Below, in pieces: positions 13,085 through 27,000 of a stretch of 64,000 nucleotides of DNA; the first letter of the stretch is position 1; each line of letters starts with the position of its first letter. Source of the stretch: Osedax frankpressi (Eukaryota; Annelida; Polychaeta; Sabellida; Siboglinidae); contig OZ038312.1 in the NCBI GenBank assembly GCA_964035775.1, positions 30,238,904 to 30,302,903 on the forward strand, in the 5' to 3' direction. The notes under the pieces were generated by a model. It saw nothing but the letters and a program-made list of their open reading frames with translations. It had not been told where the DNA came from and searched no databases. The position numbers and the translations under genes are program-made.

Positions 13085-16000
13085 TATTTAGATAATAAGT
13101 TTGACTACCTAAACAACGTTACTAGTAACATACAAAAAAAACTCACTGCTATCAATTTGACAATTAATAATTTTAACAATTCGCCTCTCTAAATTAAAAA
13201 AAACCTTCTTTGAAGTTCTGAAAAATACAATCACTGATTCCCTTCCAAAACAAGTTGATATTCTAATTAACAAACAAACTAAAATACTATACTTTAAGTC
13301 CAATACTACTATAGCCTACCATTATATGAAAAATAAAGAAAAGTTTTCTTATTATATCAAAATATGTTAAAAGTATCTAGAGATTGACTTTCAATCTATT
13401 AGTATACTATAGTATAGGATATATAAAATAAATAACTTTTATTACATTCACAACTACATTCATTGGATATTTTACTTAATTCAATACAGAATCTAAAAAA
13501 TTAAGTTTATTCTAAACTGTTCATACCTATACAATTAGCACAAGATGACTATAAATTTGGTAGAATACTAGTATTATACTAGATAAAGCTTTATCATGGA
13601 ATTCAAAATAAGAAACTGTAAAGTTCTACTAAACTTTAAAACAAACAAATATGAAGTGCCATCAATAGAGAACAATAGAATAGATTGGCACAAACAACCA
13701 TGTAAATTAACTGAAACTGACATCGCTGAACTTACTAAATCTTACAATACATATATTGAAAATTTCAAATCAACTAAATGACTAAAACTAAATTTATAAA
13801 AGTATATTCATTTAAAACTACAATATATGTTATTAATTAATGCTAAATCTTTCCAAAAAAATTATTTACTAATATCTGATAGCATAAATTCGCTAAACTT
13901 GATTTTATTTACATTACAGAAAATAGATTAAAAATAATATAGATAATCCTATACTTAATAACTATAACATGTACCACCGACCTCGTAAAGATTCACGTGA
14001 TGTTAGAGGTGTTGGTATAATGGTTAAGAAATGCTATAACATAATATCGAAGACGAATCTACATTTAACTGAATGTGAAACTATGAAAATTATTACTTCT
14101 TTTAATCATACAAACTTAATAATTTACAGAATATACCGACCACCTAATTCTGAGTATAATATTTTCTTGAATGACTATTTCATTTATTTCACTAATAATC
14201 CTGTTGATCAAAATACTATTATACTCGGTGATTTTAATATTCCTCTAAATCATAATAACTCTAAAGCAATAGCATTTATAAATATTCTATATTTATTAGG
14301 ACATCACCAGCATGTTTCTTTTCCTACTCACCAACACGGAAACATACTTGATTTAATAATAACCACTAATGACTGTACTTTATAAAGTAATAATAATCAT
14401 TGACATAAACATAGCTACACATAATATCACTGATCACTTTACCCTAAATTGCACAGTAAAATGTACTTAAACAAACTAAAGAATAATTTAAGATAAATGA
14501 GATACAATTTAAAAAAAACATGGCATCGCGAAACTAATGTTTTTAAAAATCATCGATCACATTATCGAAGTGAATTAATACACTTCAAAAATATATTCTT
14601 CAAAAATAAACTTTTAGAATTTCATAATAATATTAGTAAAAATTTCTCACTGACTAATAAACTGATGCTTAGTTCAAATAATCATATTGACAACATCAAT
14701 ATTACATCCGATGATTTTTCAAATTATTTACTACTAAAATAACTACCCTACGTAATACAATATTATTAAATTGTAAAAAACTAAATATATCTGACCCATT
14801 TGCATACGATACAACACCGATTAATACCATATCACTTACCGACTTTATCTCACCTACTATTACTGAAATTAGAATACTTATTAAAAATCTCAAATCACCA
14901 TCTAGACTCGATCCCATACCATTAAAAATACTTTAAAATATAAACCATTTTATTCCCCCATGATATGACAACTACTGCACCAATAAAAAACTGACAATAC
15001 TATATTTCCATTGTATTTCAAACATGCGACCATACAACTCCGACTATAAAGACTAAATATCGATAATAATATTTTATCAAACTACCCACCAATATCACAA
15101 CTTCCATCTATAGCAAAAATACTTGAAAAAATACTATATAGATACATTAATAACTACTCTCAAATAACTTACTTGATAAATATCAATCTGGATAACGACA
15201 ATACCACAGTACCGAAACAACACTATTACATGTATTCAATAACTTACTGACTAATAATGATAATAAAATACGCACTCAACTTATATTACTGGATTTATCT
15301 TCCGCTTTTGACACCATAGTGTATACTATATTGACAATGATATTCTAATCGACAGATTTAAATTACTGAATATTACTGATAATGTATTACTTCTACTAAA
15401 GGACTACATATATAACATAACATTTGATGTTTTATATACAAATGTTATATCGTCATCAAAACCCACGCATTTCTGAGTACCGCTCTATTCTAGGACCGTT
15501 AATATATAATATATATATATTCTTCTGGTTGCAAACATTAAAAAAAACGTTAATATGACAAACCATTTATATGCTGATGATATATTAATACATGCTACTA
15601 TTACCAATTATAATGAAATTACTAACTGCCTTACTGAACTATATAACTGGATGACAATCAACTATCTACATGTAAATGCATACAAAATAACACTAATTAA
15701 TATTTCACACAAACTAATTAATTCCTCTCTTATTTATTTACACCACATAACTCGACTAAATACATAGGACTGAAAATTAATGACGACCTTACTATAAAAA
15801 AACATGTTAATGAAATAAAAGACAGGCGACTTTTCAACTTATTAACTAATATAAAGTACGAAAACCACTAACCCTTAAAACGACCCTAATGTTAGTTAAT
15901 GCTCTTATGTTTACTAGACTCGACTATTGCTCATCATTACTCAATAATTCTACAAAAAAACAAATTATTAAACTTGACAGAATTATAAAATTATCAACGA

Positions 16001-16400
16001 AACTAATTTTTAAATTGAAGAAATACGACAGAACATCAATTACCAACTTAATGAATATACTATCAATACTGCCAATGGACAGTCATATTAAAATACGACT
16101 ACTGAATACAACTTATAAAACAATTGCATCAAACTCACCCAGTTATTTATTAGACTTACTTAATTTTAAACAAAATGAATTATCCTTACGTATTAATGAC
16201 AAAAAACTATTAATAATTCCATGATATAATATGAAACGATACGAATATCGTTAGTTTTATTATTCCGCACCACTATTGTGGAATGCAATTCAACACAAAA
16301 TACGCTTATTATCGAAACATTCTGAAATTGTTAAATGTTTAATATTATTTTATAGTAATATGTATCTCTTAATAACTACTTAATAACTACCCACTAACGC
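13085..16400 (+). mobile_element. Degenerate CR1/L2/Rex1-type LINE, main copy
   Basis: Domains run in the usual order. 13596-13781 and the sequence before it may be upstream ORF remnants. 13969-14385 is the endonuclease (IYRPPNS, ILGDFNIPLNHNN, QHVSFPTHQHGNILDLIITT). 14497-14742 is the linker (RYNLKKTWHRE). About 14780-14935 reads ITEIRILIKNLKSPSRLDPIP. About 15170-15250 reads LDKYQSG, a stop, then RQYHSTETTLLHV. About 15290 reads LLDLSSAFDT, and the YADD catalytic site lies at 15575-15590. 15889-16224 is the C-terminal part (FTRLDYCSSLLNN), and WNAIQ lies near 16280. The HSTETxLL and GNxLDLIIT motifs place it in the CR1/L2/Rex1 group. Multiple stops and frameshifts show it is dead. The ends are not precisely defined. 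Confidence 0.85.
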
Positions 16401-16401
16401 T

Positions 16402-16449
<48 letters not shown>

Positions 16450-17002
16450 ACATATATGTATAATATATTATAATAATATACTCATTGAATACTATTTTTG
16501 TATCACCTATTTAAGAAAAGTTAAAGCAACTTATGTTTATCTGATCTCAGACAAAAACAGTTAGATTTGCACAGCTGATTATTTCTGCATTTACCATCTG
16601 CATAATAAATATATTTATAAGATACGCATCATACGTTTGTAAATATATAGGTAAATTTCAATAATTCCTGCAAATTACGATGGATATAGGTCTATAAGCT
16701 GCAATCGGTTACTTTACTTGTCTGCTCCTGTTAATCGTACCTAAAGTATGGCTCGATTAATCAGTTTCATAATATATCCCTTTTAATAGTGACATACTGT
16801 TCAGGAATGCCATACACATATAGAGATCTTAATGTCTTAATGGTTGCAAGTGATACCTGTAACTAATCATATATGATAATCTGTAAATATATCTATATTC
16901 TATAGTAATATTCTAAGCATGATTAGAAAGTTTATATTACATATATTCGGGATATCTCACTACCATTAATATATATATATATAAATACACACACACACAT
17001 AT

Positions 17003-17056
<54 letters not shown>

Positions 17057-17483
17057 CTATTATAGCTTAATAGGGTATAGACTTATATATAATTATAGTA
17101 AATAAAGATAATATATTTTTTTAATACTTTGACTTACTATTATATATAACATATATAAATATTAATAATTATAATAATTATATATTATATATAACTTATT
17201 ATTATATAACAAAAAAATAATCTCCTCCATTATTTATTTAGGAATTTATAATACAATTATTGGATAAAAATACTCTTCAATCCAAAATAATTTATTTCAT
17301 ACACCCTCTTTTCTAATAAGAATACAATAGGGTGTAATATTCTAATAAGAAAACTAATTATATATAAAATATGTGTTAGAAATGTATTTAATTAATATAA
17401 ACTTGATATTCGTCTAAAACAAAATCTTAACCTGTCTAAATATTAGAAAAATTTATAATATTAAATGTAGTGTTTATTAAATT
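16401..17483. repeat. Tail shared with the first LINE copy, TA-rich
   Basis: Counterpart of 4421-5500, with longer TA runs (16406-16447, 16968-17054) and only one or two 29-bp units near 17310-17345. No gene seen. Confidence 0.75.
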
Positions 17484-17510
17484 TTTATATTTTTTTTTAT
17501 ATATTGAAAT

Positions 17511-18408
17511 TGAGATTGACTTTCAATCTATTAGTATACTATAGTATAGAATATATAAAATAAATAACTTTTATTACATTCACAACTACATTCATTGGAT
17601 ATTTTACTTAATTCAATACAGAATCTAAAAAATTCAGTTTATTCTAAACTGTTCATACCTAAACAATTATCACAAGATGACTATAAATTTGGTAGAATAC
17701 TAGTATTATACTAGATAAAGCTTTATCATGGAATTCAAAATAAGAAACCGTAAAGTTCTACTAAACTTTAAAACAAACAAATATGAAGTGCCATCAATAG
17801 AGAACAATAGAATAGATTGGCACAAACAACCATGTAAATTAACTGAAACTGACATCGCTGAACTTACTAAATCTTAGGACATCACCAGCATGTTTCTTTT
17901 CCTACTCACCAACACGGAAACATACTTGATTTAATAATAACCACTAATGACTGTACTTTATAAAGTAATAATAATCATTGACATAAACATAGCTACACAT
18001 ACTATCACTGATCACTTTACCCTAAATTGCACAGTAAAATGTACTTAAACAAACTAAAGAATAATTTAAGATAAATGAGATACAATTTAAAAAAAACATG
18101 GCATCGCGAAACTAATGTTTTTAAAAATCATCGATCACATTATCGAAGTGAATTAATACACTTCAAAAATATATTCTTCAAAAATAAACTTTTAGAATTT
18201 CATAATAATATTAGTAAAAATTTCTCACTGACTAATAAACTGATGTTTAGTTCAAATAATCATATTGACAATATCAATATTACATCCGATAATTTTTCAA
18301 ATTATTTACTACTAAAATAACTACCCTATGCAATACAATATTATTAAACCGTAAAAAACTAAATATACTGACCCATTTGCATACGATACAACACCGATTA
18401 ATACATTA
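17511..18408 (+). mobile_element. Internally deleted LINE 5' copy
   Basis: 17511-17876 matches 13379-13744, then the sequence jumps to match 14299-14832 (17877-18408). About 555 bp covering most of the endonuclease domain are missing. It ends abruptly at 18408 inside the part before the reverse transcriptase. The frame at 18075-18320 duplicates the linker at 14497-14742 with two replacements. Loss of the 3' half is not the usual 5' truncation of LINE insertion and suggests later rearrangement. Confidence 0.8.
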
Positions 18409-20680
18409 TCATGATAGGCAGTTAACTGCCTCGGATTTGAATAGGAATATTTTATTTTGTAAATCATGTGATTTAACTATTACTTAAATACATTTAAAGC
18501 AGTTTATAAATTATGAATCAAAGTGCGATATAAGTTACCAATGTTTCATGTATCGAAAGAAGATTGCATGTCGAGAATAAAATATGCCGCATGTTCAAGG
18601 ACCAAAAATAAATAATATTTGAATGTATTCTTGTCAGTACAATTTCATAATATGCTTTAAAATATCTTTAAAAGTAGCATAGTCGATGAACCACAGTTTT
18701 TGTGAGACTTTTAGAGAAACAGTTCTAGAGTAGATTATTTGATAATTAGAATACTGATGATTTTTGTAAAATAACCATTTTAGTATGTTTCATCGACATT
18801 TTATCTTGTATGATGTAATTTTATGTGATTTATTAAAAAAGATAAATTAATTAGTAAGATTAGGATTAGTTAATGTTTCAGTTTTACTGGATTTGGTAAA
18901 GTCTCATAATATGGCATTTGGTTAAAATAAATAGTCGAGATCATTTATGGCTTAAATCTTCTGAGTCAATATGACTTAATATCTGACTTAATAACAATGA
19001 CTTCATATCTGTAAATAATTTGTAAATCGCTCAAAAGAACCGTGTACCGATAATATCCAGGTTAGTAAATAAGATATATATGTAGTTAATTTGTTAGAAA
19101 TGTATTTAAATTACCTATGAACCTTAAATAGTTAATGTTTATTATAAATTATATACACAAATATAGACCATGACTTATATGAATTATACTAAACTTAGTT
19201 AAGTATAATGTATGAGGGTTATGGTTTGGGTTTTGTATGCTTATATATATTATACCGTTATTTAAGTATGTTGATATCAAATTTAATAGCCTACTAATCG
19301 GAAAATTAAAAAAGATTATAATGTAATAATGTTGGTAATCTAGACAGTGGTAGTGGTAATAAGGTATAAATTATTTCCAAGTAATGTGTTGTAAAGTTTA
19401 TATATTATTATACTTAATACATTAAAAAATAATATTCTAAATTCAGAGTATATCTTATGAATCTTATGAATCTTATCTCTATGATATGAATGTAGATGAT
19501 GTAAAGTAAATAGTAGTTTTTGTAGTGTACTCATTTGTAGTGTAAAGTCATTACAATCTATTAGCAATTTAAAAAATCATTTGTGGAAGTCTGTAAAAAC
19601 AATAAACTGTATTTAACATTATAGAGAAGGCTACCGACATCATCGTAGTAGATTAAATCGGTGACAACTTGACGAGCTTAATTCATTTATCATATTACAA
19701 CACCACGACTATTTAAATTATTACATTAAAAATCTTAATTTTATAAACCTACAAGTCGAATAAAATGATATGTATTTTATTTTTGTAAACTCCGCTATTA
19801 AGTTCAAAATTAATGTTTTATTATTTATAATCAAAATATAATAAATAAATAAAGAATGATATTTGTGTAAATAATTAAAATAAAATTATTCAGTTAATGT
19901 TTTATTGCAAATCGCCTAATTTTTCAAATCTAAATTCCCAGATAAATTATTTAAATATAATTTAATAAAAAAACATTCAAACGAACCTAACAATGGGAAT
20001 TTTGCAATTCATCAATAACACGATGGACTTTGTACGTTAGTGATAATGATGAGTATTGCTAATATATTAGACTTTATTTGGAACAAAAGTGTAACATCGG
20101 TATAATGTGCACTATAATATTTAACTGTATACCTTCGAGCAATTAATCCAGAGTTTAATATTTCTTACAGATATAGATAATGCCACTTCGAAATAAATAT
20201 TATCCGACGATGACACTCATTATATAAATTGATTTATATTTATGAAATAGTAAACATTGTGATAATTAATGAAGTGATTACGGTATTGCAGAAGGGCAAT
20301 CGAATTGTTACTTCCACTTTTTACTAATAATTACATTCCGTATAGATTTTATAGTGTTCATCATCTACTTCCGCTTTCGAGTATAGCTCCACTTCACTAG
20401 TAATGACCAGTAATATATATTAATTGATATCATTCTCGGATATTAACAATATTATATTATTACAATATTACACGCATAAAACGTGAGTAAATAGACGCGT
20501 ACATAAACGCATGCGCTCTCAGACTCATGTAATATACATATAAACATCAAATAGAGCACGGTATCAACAACCAATACAGTAGACACAATCTAAAAATACT
20601 TGAAAATAATCTCGCATCAATCTCTTTAACCGATATACAAAGACCTAATACAGTACGTATATATTAACACATACACGCAC
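18409..20680. other. AT-rich spacer, no gene seen
   Basis: No repeat array or recognisable exon. A minus-strand frame at 19567-19340 has no family features. A CpG-containing patch near 20470-20520 includes CGCATGCGC at 20508-20516. I see nothing else to annotate. Confidence 0.5.
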
Positions 20681-20905
<225 letters not shown>

Positions 20906-21000
20906 ATTAATATACAACTAAACTTTGATATCAGAAAAGTCATTTTAGAAAGTTAACTATGATAATGTTCAGAGCTATTCAAAATAACAGGGACAACGCT

Positions 21001-24000
21001 TACAATAGAGTGTTAGTGTTTATTTACAATAGAGTGTTAGTGTGTATTTACAATAGAGTGTTAGTGTGTATTCTCTATAGATGTTTACAATAGAGTGTTA
21101 GTGTTTATTCGCTATAGAGTGTTAGTGTGTATTTACAATAGAGTGTTAGTGTGTATTCACAATAGAGTGTTAGTGTGTATTCTCTATAGATGTTTACAAT
21201 AGAGTGTTAGTGTGTATTCACAATAGAGTGTTAGTGTGTATTTACAATAGAGTGTTAGTGTGTATTTACAATAGAGTGTTAGTGTGTATTTACAATAGAG
21301 TGTTAGTGTGTATTTACAATAGAGTGTTAGTGTGTATTTACAATAGAGTGTTAGTGTGTATTTACAATAGAGTGTTAGTGTGTATTTACAATAGAGTATT
21401 AGTGTGTATTTACAATAGAGTGTTAGTGTGTATTTACAATAGAGTGTTAGTGTGTATTTACAATAGAGTGTTAGTGTGTATTTACAATAGAGTGTTAGTG
21501 TGTATTCACAATAGAGTGTTAGTGTGTATTCTCTATAGATGTTTACAATAGAGTGTTAGTGTGTATTCACAATAGAGTGTTAGTGTGTATTTACAATAGA
21601 GTGTTAGTGTGTATTTACAATAGAGTGTTAGTGTGTATTTACAATAGAGTGTTAGTGTGTATTTACAATAGAGTGTTAGTGTGTATTTACAATAGAGTGT
21701 TAGTGTGTATTCACAATAGAGTGTTAGTGTGTATTTACAATAGAGTGTTAGTGTGTATTTACAATAGAGTGTTAGTGTGTATTTACAATAGAGTGTTAGT
21801 GTGTATTTACAATAGAGTGTTAGTGTGTATTCACAATAGAGTGTTAGTGTGTATTTACAATAGAGTGTTAGTGTGTATTTACAATAGAGTGTTAGTGTGT
21901 ATTTACAATAGAGTGTTAGTGTGTATTTACAATAGAGTGTTAGTGTGTATTTACAATAGAGTGTTAGTGTGTATTTACAATAGAGTGTTAGTGTGTATTT
22001 ACAATAGAGTATTAGTGTGTATTTACAATAGAGTGTTAGTGTGTATTTACAATAGAGTGTTAGTGTGTATTTACAATAGAGTGTTAGTGTGTATTTACAA
22101 TAGAGTGTTAGTGTGTATTCACAATAGAGTGTTAGTGTGTATTCTCTATAGATGTTTACAATAGAGTGTTAGTGTGTATTCACAATAGAGTGTTAGTGTG
22201 TATTTACAATAGAGTGTTAGTGTGTATTTACAATAGAGTGTTAGTGTGTATTTACAATAGAGTGTTAGTGTGTATTTACAATAGAGTGTTAGTGTGTATT
22301 TACAATAGAGTGTTAGTGTGTATTCACAATAGAGTGTTAGTGTGTATTTACAATAGAGTGTTAGTGTGTATTTACAATAGAGTGTTAGTGTGTATTTACA
22401 ATAGAGTGTTAGTGTGTATTTACAATAGAGTGTTAGTGTGTATTTACAATATAGTGTTAGTGTGTATTTACAATAGAGTGTTAGTGTGTATTTACAATAG
22501 AGTGTTAGTGTGTATTCACAATACAGTGTTAGTGTGTATTCTCTATAGATGTTTACAATAGAGTGTTAGTGTTTATTCACAATAGAGTGTTAGTGTGTAT
22601 TTACAATAGAGTGTTAGTGTGTATTCACAATAGAGTGTTAGTGTGTATTTACAATAGAGTGTTAGTGTGTATTTACAATAGAGTGTTAGTGTGTATTCAC
22701 AATACAGTGTTAGTGTGTATTCTCTATAGATGTTTACAATAGAGTGTTAGTGTTTATTCACAATAGAGTGTTAGTGTGTATTTACAATAGAGTGTTAGTG
22801 TGTATTCACAATACAGTGTTAGTGTGTATTCTCTATTGATGTTTACAATAGAGTGTTAGTGTGTATTCTCTATAGACGTTTACAATAGAGTGTTAGTGTG
22901 TATTTACAATAGAGTGTTAGTGTGTATTTACAATAGAGTGTTAGTGTGTATTCACAATAGAGTGTTAGTGTGTATTTACAATAGAGTGTTAGTGTGTATT
23001 CTCTATAGAGTGTTAGTGTGTATTTACAATAGAGTGTTAGTGTGTATTTACAATAGAGTGTTAGTGTGTATTCACAATAGAGTGTTAGTGTGTATTCGCT
23101 ATAGAGTGTTAGTGTGTATTTACAATATAGTGTTAGTGTGTATTTACAATAGAGTGTTAGTGTGTATTTACAATAGAGTGTTAGTGTGTATTTACAATAT
23201 AGTGTTAGTGTGTATTTACAATAGAGTGTTAGTGTGTATTTACAATAGAGTATTAGTGTGTATTCACAATAGAGTGTTAGTGTGTATTCACAATAGAGTG
23301 TTAGTGTGTATTCTCTATAGATGTTTACAATAGAGTGTTAGTGTGTATTCTCTATAGAGTGTTAGTGTGTATTTACAATAGAGTGTTAGTGTGTATTCGC
23401 TATAGATGTTTACAATAGAGTGTTAGTGTGTATTCTCTATAGAGTGTTAGTGTATATTTTCAATAGAGTGTTAGTGTGTATTCTCTATAGAGTGTTAGTG
23501 TGTATTTACAATAGAGTGTTAGTGTGTATTCGCTATAGACGTTTACAATAGAGTGTTAGTGTGTATTCTCTATAGAGTGTTAGTGTGTATTTACAATAGA
23601 GTGTTAGTGTGTATTCTCTATAGATGTTTACAATAGAGTGTTAGTGTGTATTCTCTATAGAGTGTTAGTGTGTATTTACAATAGAGTGTTAGTGTGTATT
23701 CGCTATAGATGTTTACAATAGAGTGTTAGTGTGTATTCACAATAGAGTGTTAGTGTGTATTTACAATAGAGTGTTAGTGTGTATTTACAATAGAGTGTTA
23801 GTGTTTATTCACAATAGAGTGTTAGTGTGTATTTACAATAGAGTGTTAGTGTGTATTCACAATACAGTGTTAGTGTGTATTCTCTATTGATGTTTACAAT
23901 AGAGTGTTAGTGTGTATTCTCTATAGACGTTTACAATAGAGTGTTAGTGTGTATTTACAATAGAGTGTTAGTGTGTATTTACAATAGAGTGTTAGTGTGT

Positions 24001-27000
24001 ATTCACAATAGAGTGTTAGTGTGTATTTACAATAGAGTGTTAGTGTGTATTCTCTATAGAGTGTTAGTGTGTATTTACAATAGAGTGTTAGTGTGTATTT
24101 ACAATAGAGTGTTAGTGTGTATTCACAATAGAGTGTTAGTGTGTATTCGCTATAGAGTGTTAGTGTGTATTTACAATATAGTGTTAGTGTGTATTTACAA
24201 TAGAGTGTTAGTGTGTATTTACAATAGAGTGTTAGTGTGTATTTACAATATAGTGTTAGTGTGTATTTACAATAGAGTGTTAGTGTGTATTTACAATAGA
24301 GTATTAGTGTGTATTCACAATAGAGTGTTAGTGTGTATTCACAATAGAGTGTTAGTGTGTATTCTCTATAGATGTTTACAATAGAGTGTTAGTGTGTATT
24401 CTCTATAGAGTGTTAGTGTGTATTTACAATAGAGTGTTAGTTTGTATTCGCTATAGATGTTTACAATAGAGTGTTAGTGTGTATTCTCTATAGAGTGTTA
24501 GTGTGTATTTACAATAGAGTGTTAGTGTGTATTCTCTATAGAGTGTTAGTGTGTATTTACAATAGAGTGTTAGTGTGTATTCGCTATAGACGTTTACAAT
24601 AGAGTGTTAGTGTGTATTCTCTATAGAGTGTTAGTGTGTATTTACAATAGAGTGTTAGTGTGTATTCTCTATAGATGTTTACAATAGAGTGTTAGTGTGT
24701 ATTCTCTATAGATGTTTACAATAGAGTGTTAGTGTGTGTTTACAATAGAGTGTTAGTGTGTATTCTCTATAGACGTTTACAATAGAGTGTTAGTGTGTAT
24801 TTACAATAGAGTGTTAGTGTGTATTCTCTATAGATGTTTACAATAGAGTGTTAGTGTGTATTTACAATAGAGTGTTAGTGTGTATTCGCTATAGACGTTT
24901 ACAATATAGTGTTAGTGTGTATTTACAATAGAGTGTTAGTATGTATTCACAATAGAGTGTTAGTGTATATTCACAATAGAGTGTTAGTGTGTATTTACAA
25001 TAGAGTGTTAGTGTGTATTCTCTATAGATGTTTACAATAGAGTGTTAGTGTGTATTTACAATAGAGTGTTAGTGTGTATTCGCTATAGACGTTTACAATA
25101 GAGTGTTATTGTGTATTTACAATAGAGTGTTAGTGTGTATTTACAATAGAGTGTTAGTGTGTATTCGCTATAGAGTGTTAGTGTTTATTCACAATAGAGT
25201 GTTAGTGTGTATTCTCTATAGACGTTTACAATAGAGTGTTAGTGTGTATTTACAATAGAGTGTTAGTGTGTATTTACAATAGAGTGTTAGTGTGTATTCA
25301 CAATAGATGTTTTTAATAGAGTGTTAGTGTGTATTCTCTATAGAGTGTTAGTGTGTATTTACAATAGAGTGTTAGTGTGTATTCACAATAGAGTGTTAGT
25401 GTGTATTCACAATAGAGTGTTAGTGTGTATTTACAATATAGTGTTAGTGTGTATTTACAATAGAGTGTTAGTGTGTATTCGCTATAGACGTTTACAATAT
25501 AGTGTTAGTGTGTATTTACAATAGAGTGTTAGTGTGTATTCACAATAGAGTGTTAGTGTGTATTCACAATAGAGTGTTAGTGTGTATTCTCTATAGACGT
25601 TTACAATAGAGTGTTAGTGTGTATTTACAATAGAGTGTTAGTGTGTATTTACAATAGAGTGTTAGTGTGTATTCACAATAGAGTGTTAGTGTGTATTTAC
25701 AATAGAGTGTTAGTGTGTATTCGCTATAGAGTGTTAGTGTGTATTTACAATAGAGTGTTAGTGTGTATTTACAATAGAGTGTTAGTGTGTATTTACAATA
25801 GAGTGTTAGTGTGTATTCGCTATAGAGTGTTAGTGTGTATTTACAATAGAGTGTTAGTGTGTATTTACAATAGAGTGTTAGTGTGTATTCACAATAGAGT
25901 GTTAGTGTGTATTCGCTATAGAGTGTTAGTGTGTATTTACAATAGAGTGTTAGTGTGTATTTACAATAGAGTGTTAGTGTGTATTTACAATATAGTGTTA
26001 GTGTGTATTTACAATAGAGTGTTAGTGTGTATTCGCTATAGACGTTTACAATATAGTGTTAGTGTGTATTTACAATAGAGTGTTAGTGTGTATTCACAAT
26101 AGAGTGTTAGTGTGTATTCACAATAGAGTGTTAGTGTGTATTCACAATAGAGTGTTAGTGTGTATTCTCTATAGACGTTTACAATAGAGTGTTAGTGTGT
26201 ATTTACAATAGAGTGTTAGTGTGTATTCGCTATAGAGTGTTAGTGTGTATTTACAATAGAGTGTTAGTGTGTATTCTCTATAGAGTGTTAGTGTGTATTT
26301 ACAATAGAGTGTTAGTGTGTATTTACAATAGAGTGTTAGTGTGTATTCACAATAGAGTGTTAGTGTGTATTCACAATAGAGTGTTAGTGTGTATTCTCTA
26401 TAGATGTTTACAATAGAGTGTTAGTGTGTATTCTCTATAGAGTGTTAGTGTGTATTTACAATAGAGTGTTAGTGTGTATTTACAATAGAGTGTTAGTGTG
26501 TATTCACAATAGAGTGTTAGTGTGTATTCGCTATAGAGTGTTAGTGTGTATTTACAATATAGTGTTAGTGTATATTTACAATAGAGTGTTAGTGTGTATT
26601 TACAATAGAGTGTTAGTGTGTATTTACAATATAGTGTTAGTGTGTATTTACAATAGAGTGTTAGTGTGTATTCGCTATAGACGTTTACAATATAGTGTTA
26701 GTGTGTATTTACAATAGAGTGTTAGTGTGTATTCACAATAGAGTGTTAGTGTGTATTCACAATAGAGTGTTAGTGTGTATTCACAATAGAGTGTTAGTGT
26801 GTATTCTCTATAGATGTTTACAATAGAGTGTTAGTGTATATTCTCTATAGAGTGTTAGTGTGTATTCACAATAGAGTGTTAGTGTGTATTCTCTATAGAT
26901 GTTTACAATAGAGTGTTAGTGTGTATTCGCTATAGATGTTTACAATAGAGTGTTAGTGTGTATTTACAATAGAGTGTTAGTGTGTATTCGCTATAGAGTG

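Noticed and set aside
13109-13303. 64-codon minus-strand frame
   Set aside because: No features; it lies antisense to the upstream part of the LINE.
14702-14917. 71-codon minus-strand frame
   Set aside because: Antisense shadow of the LINE segment encoding SPSRLDPIP.
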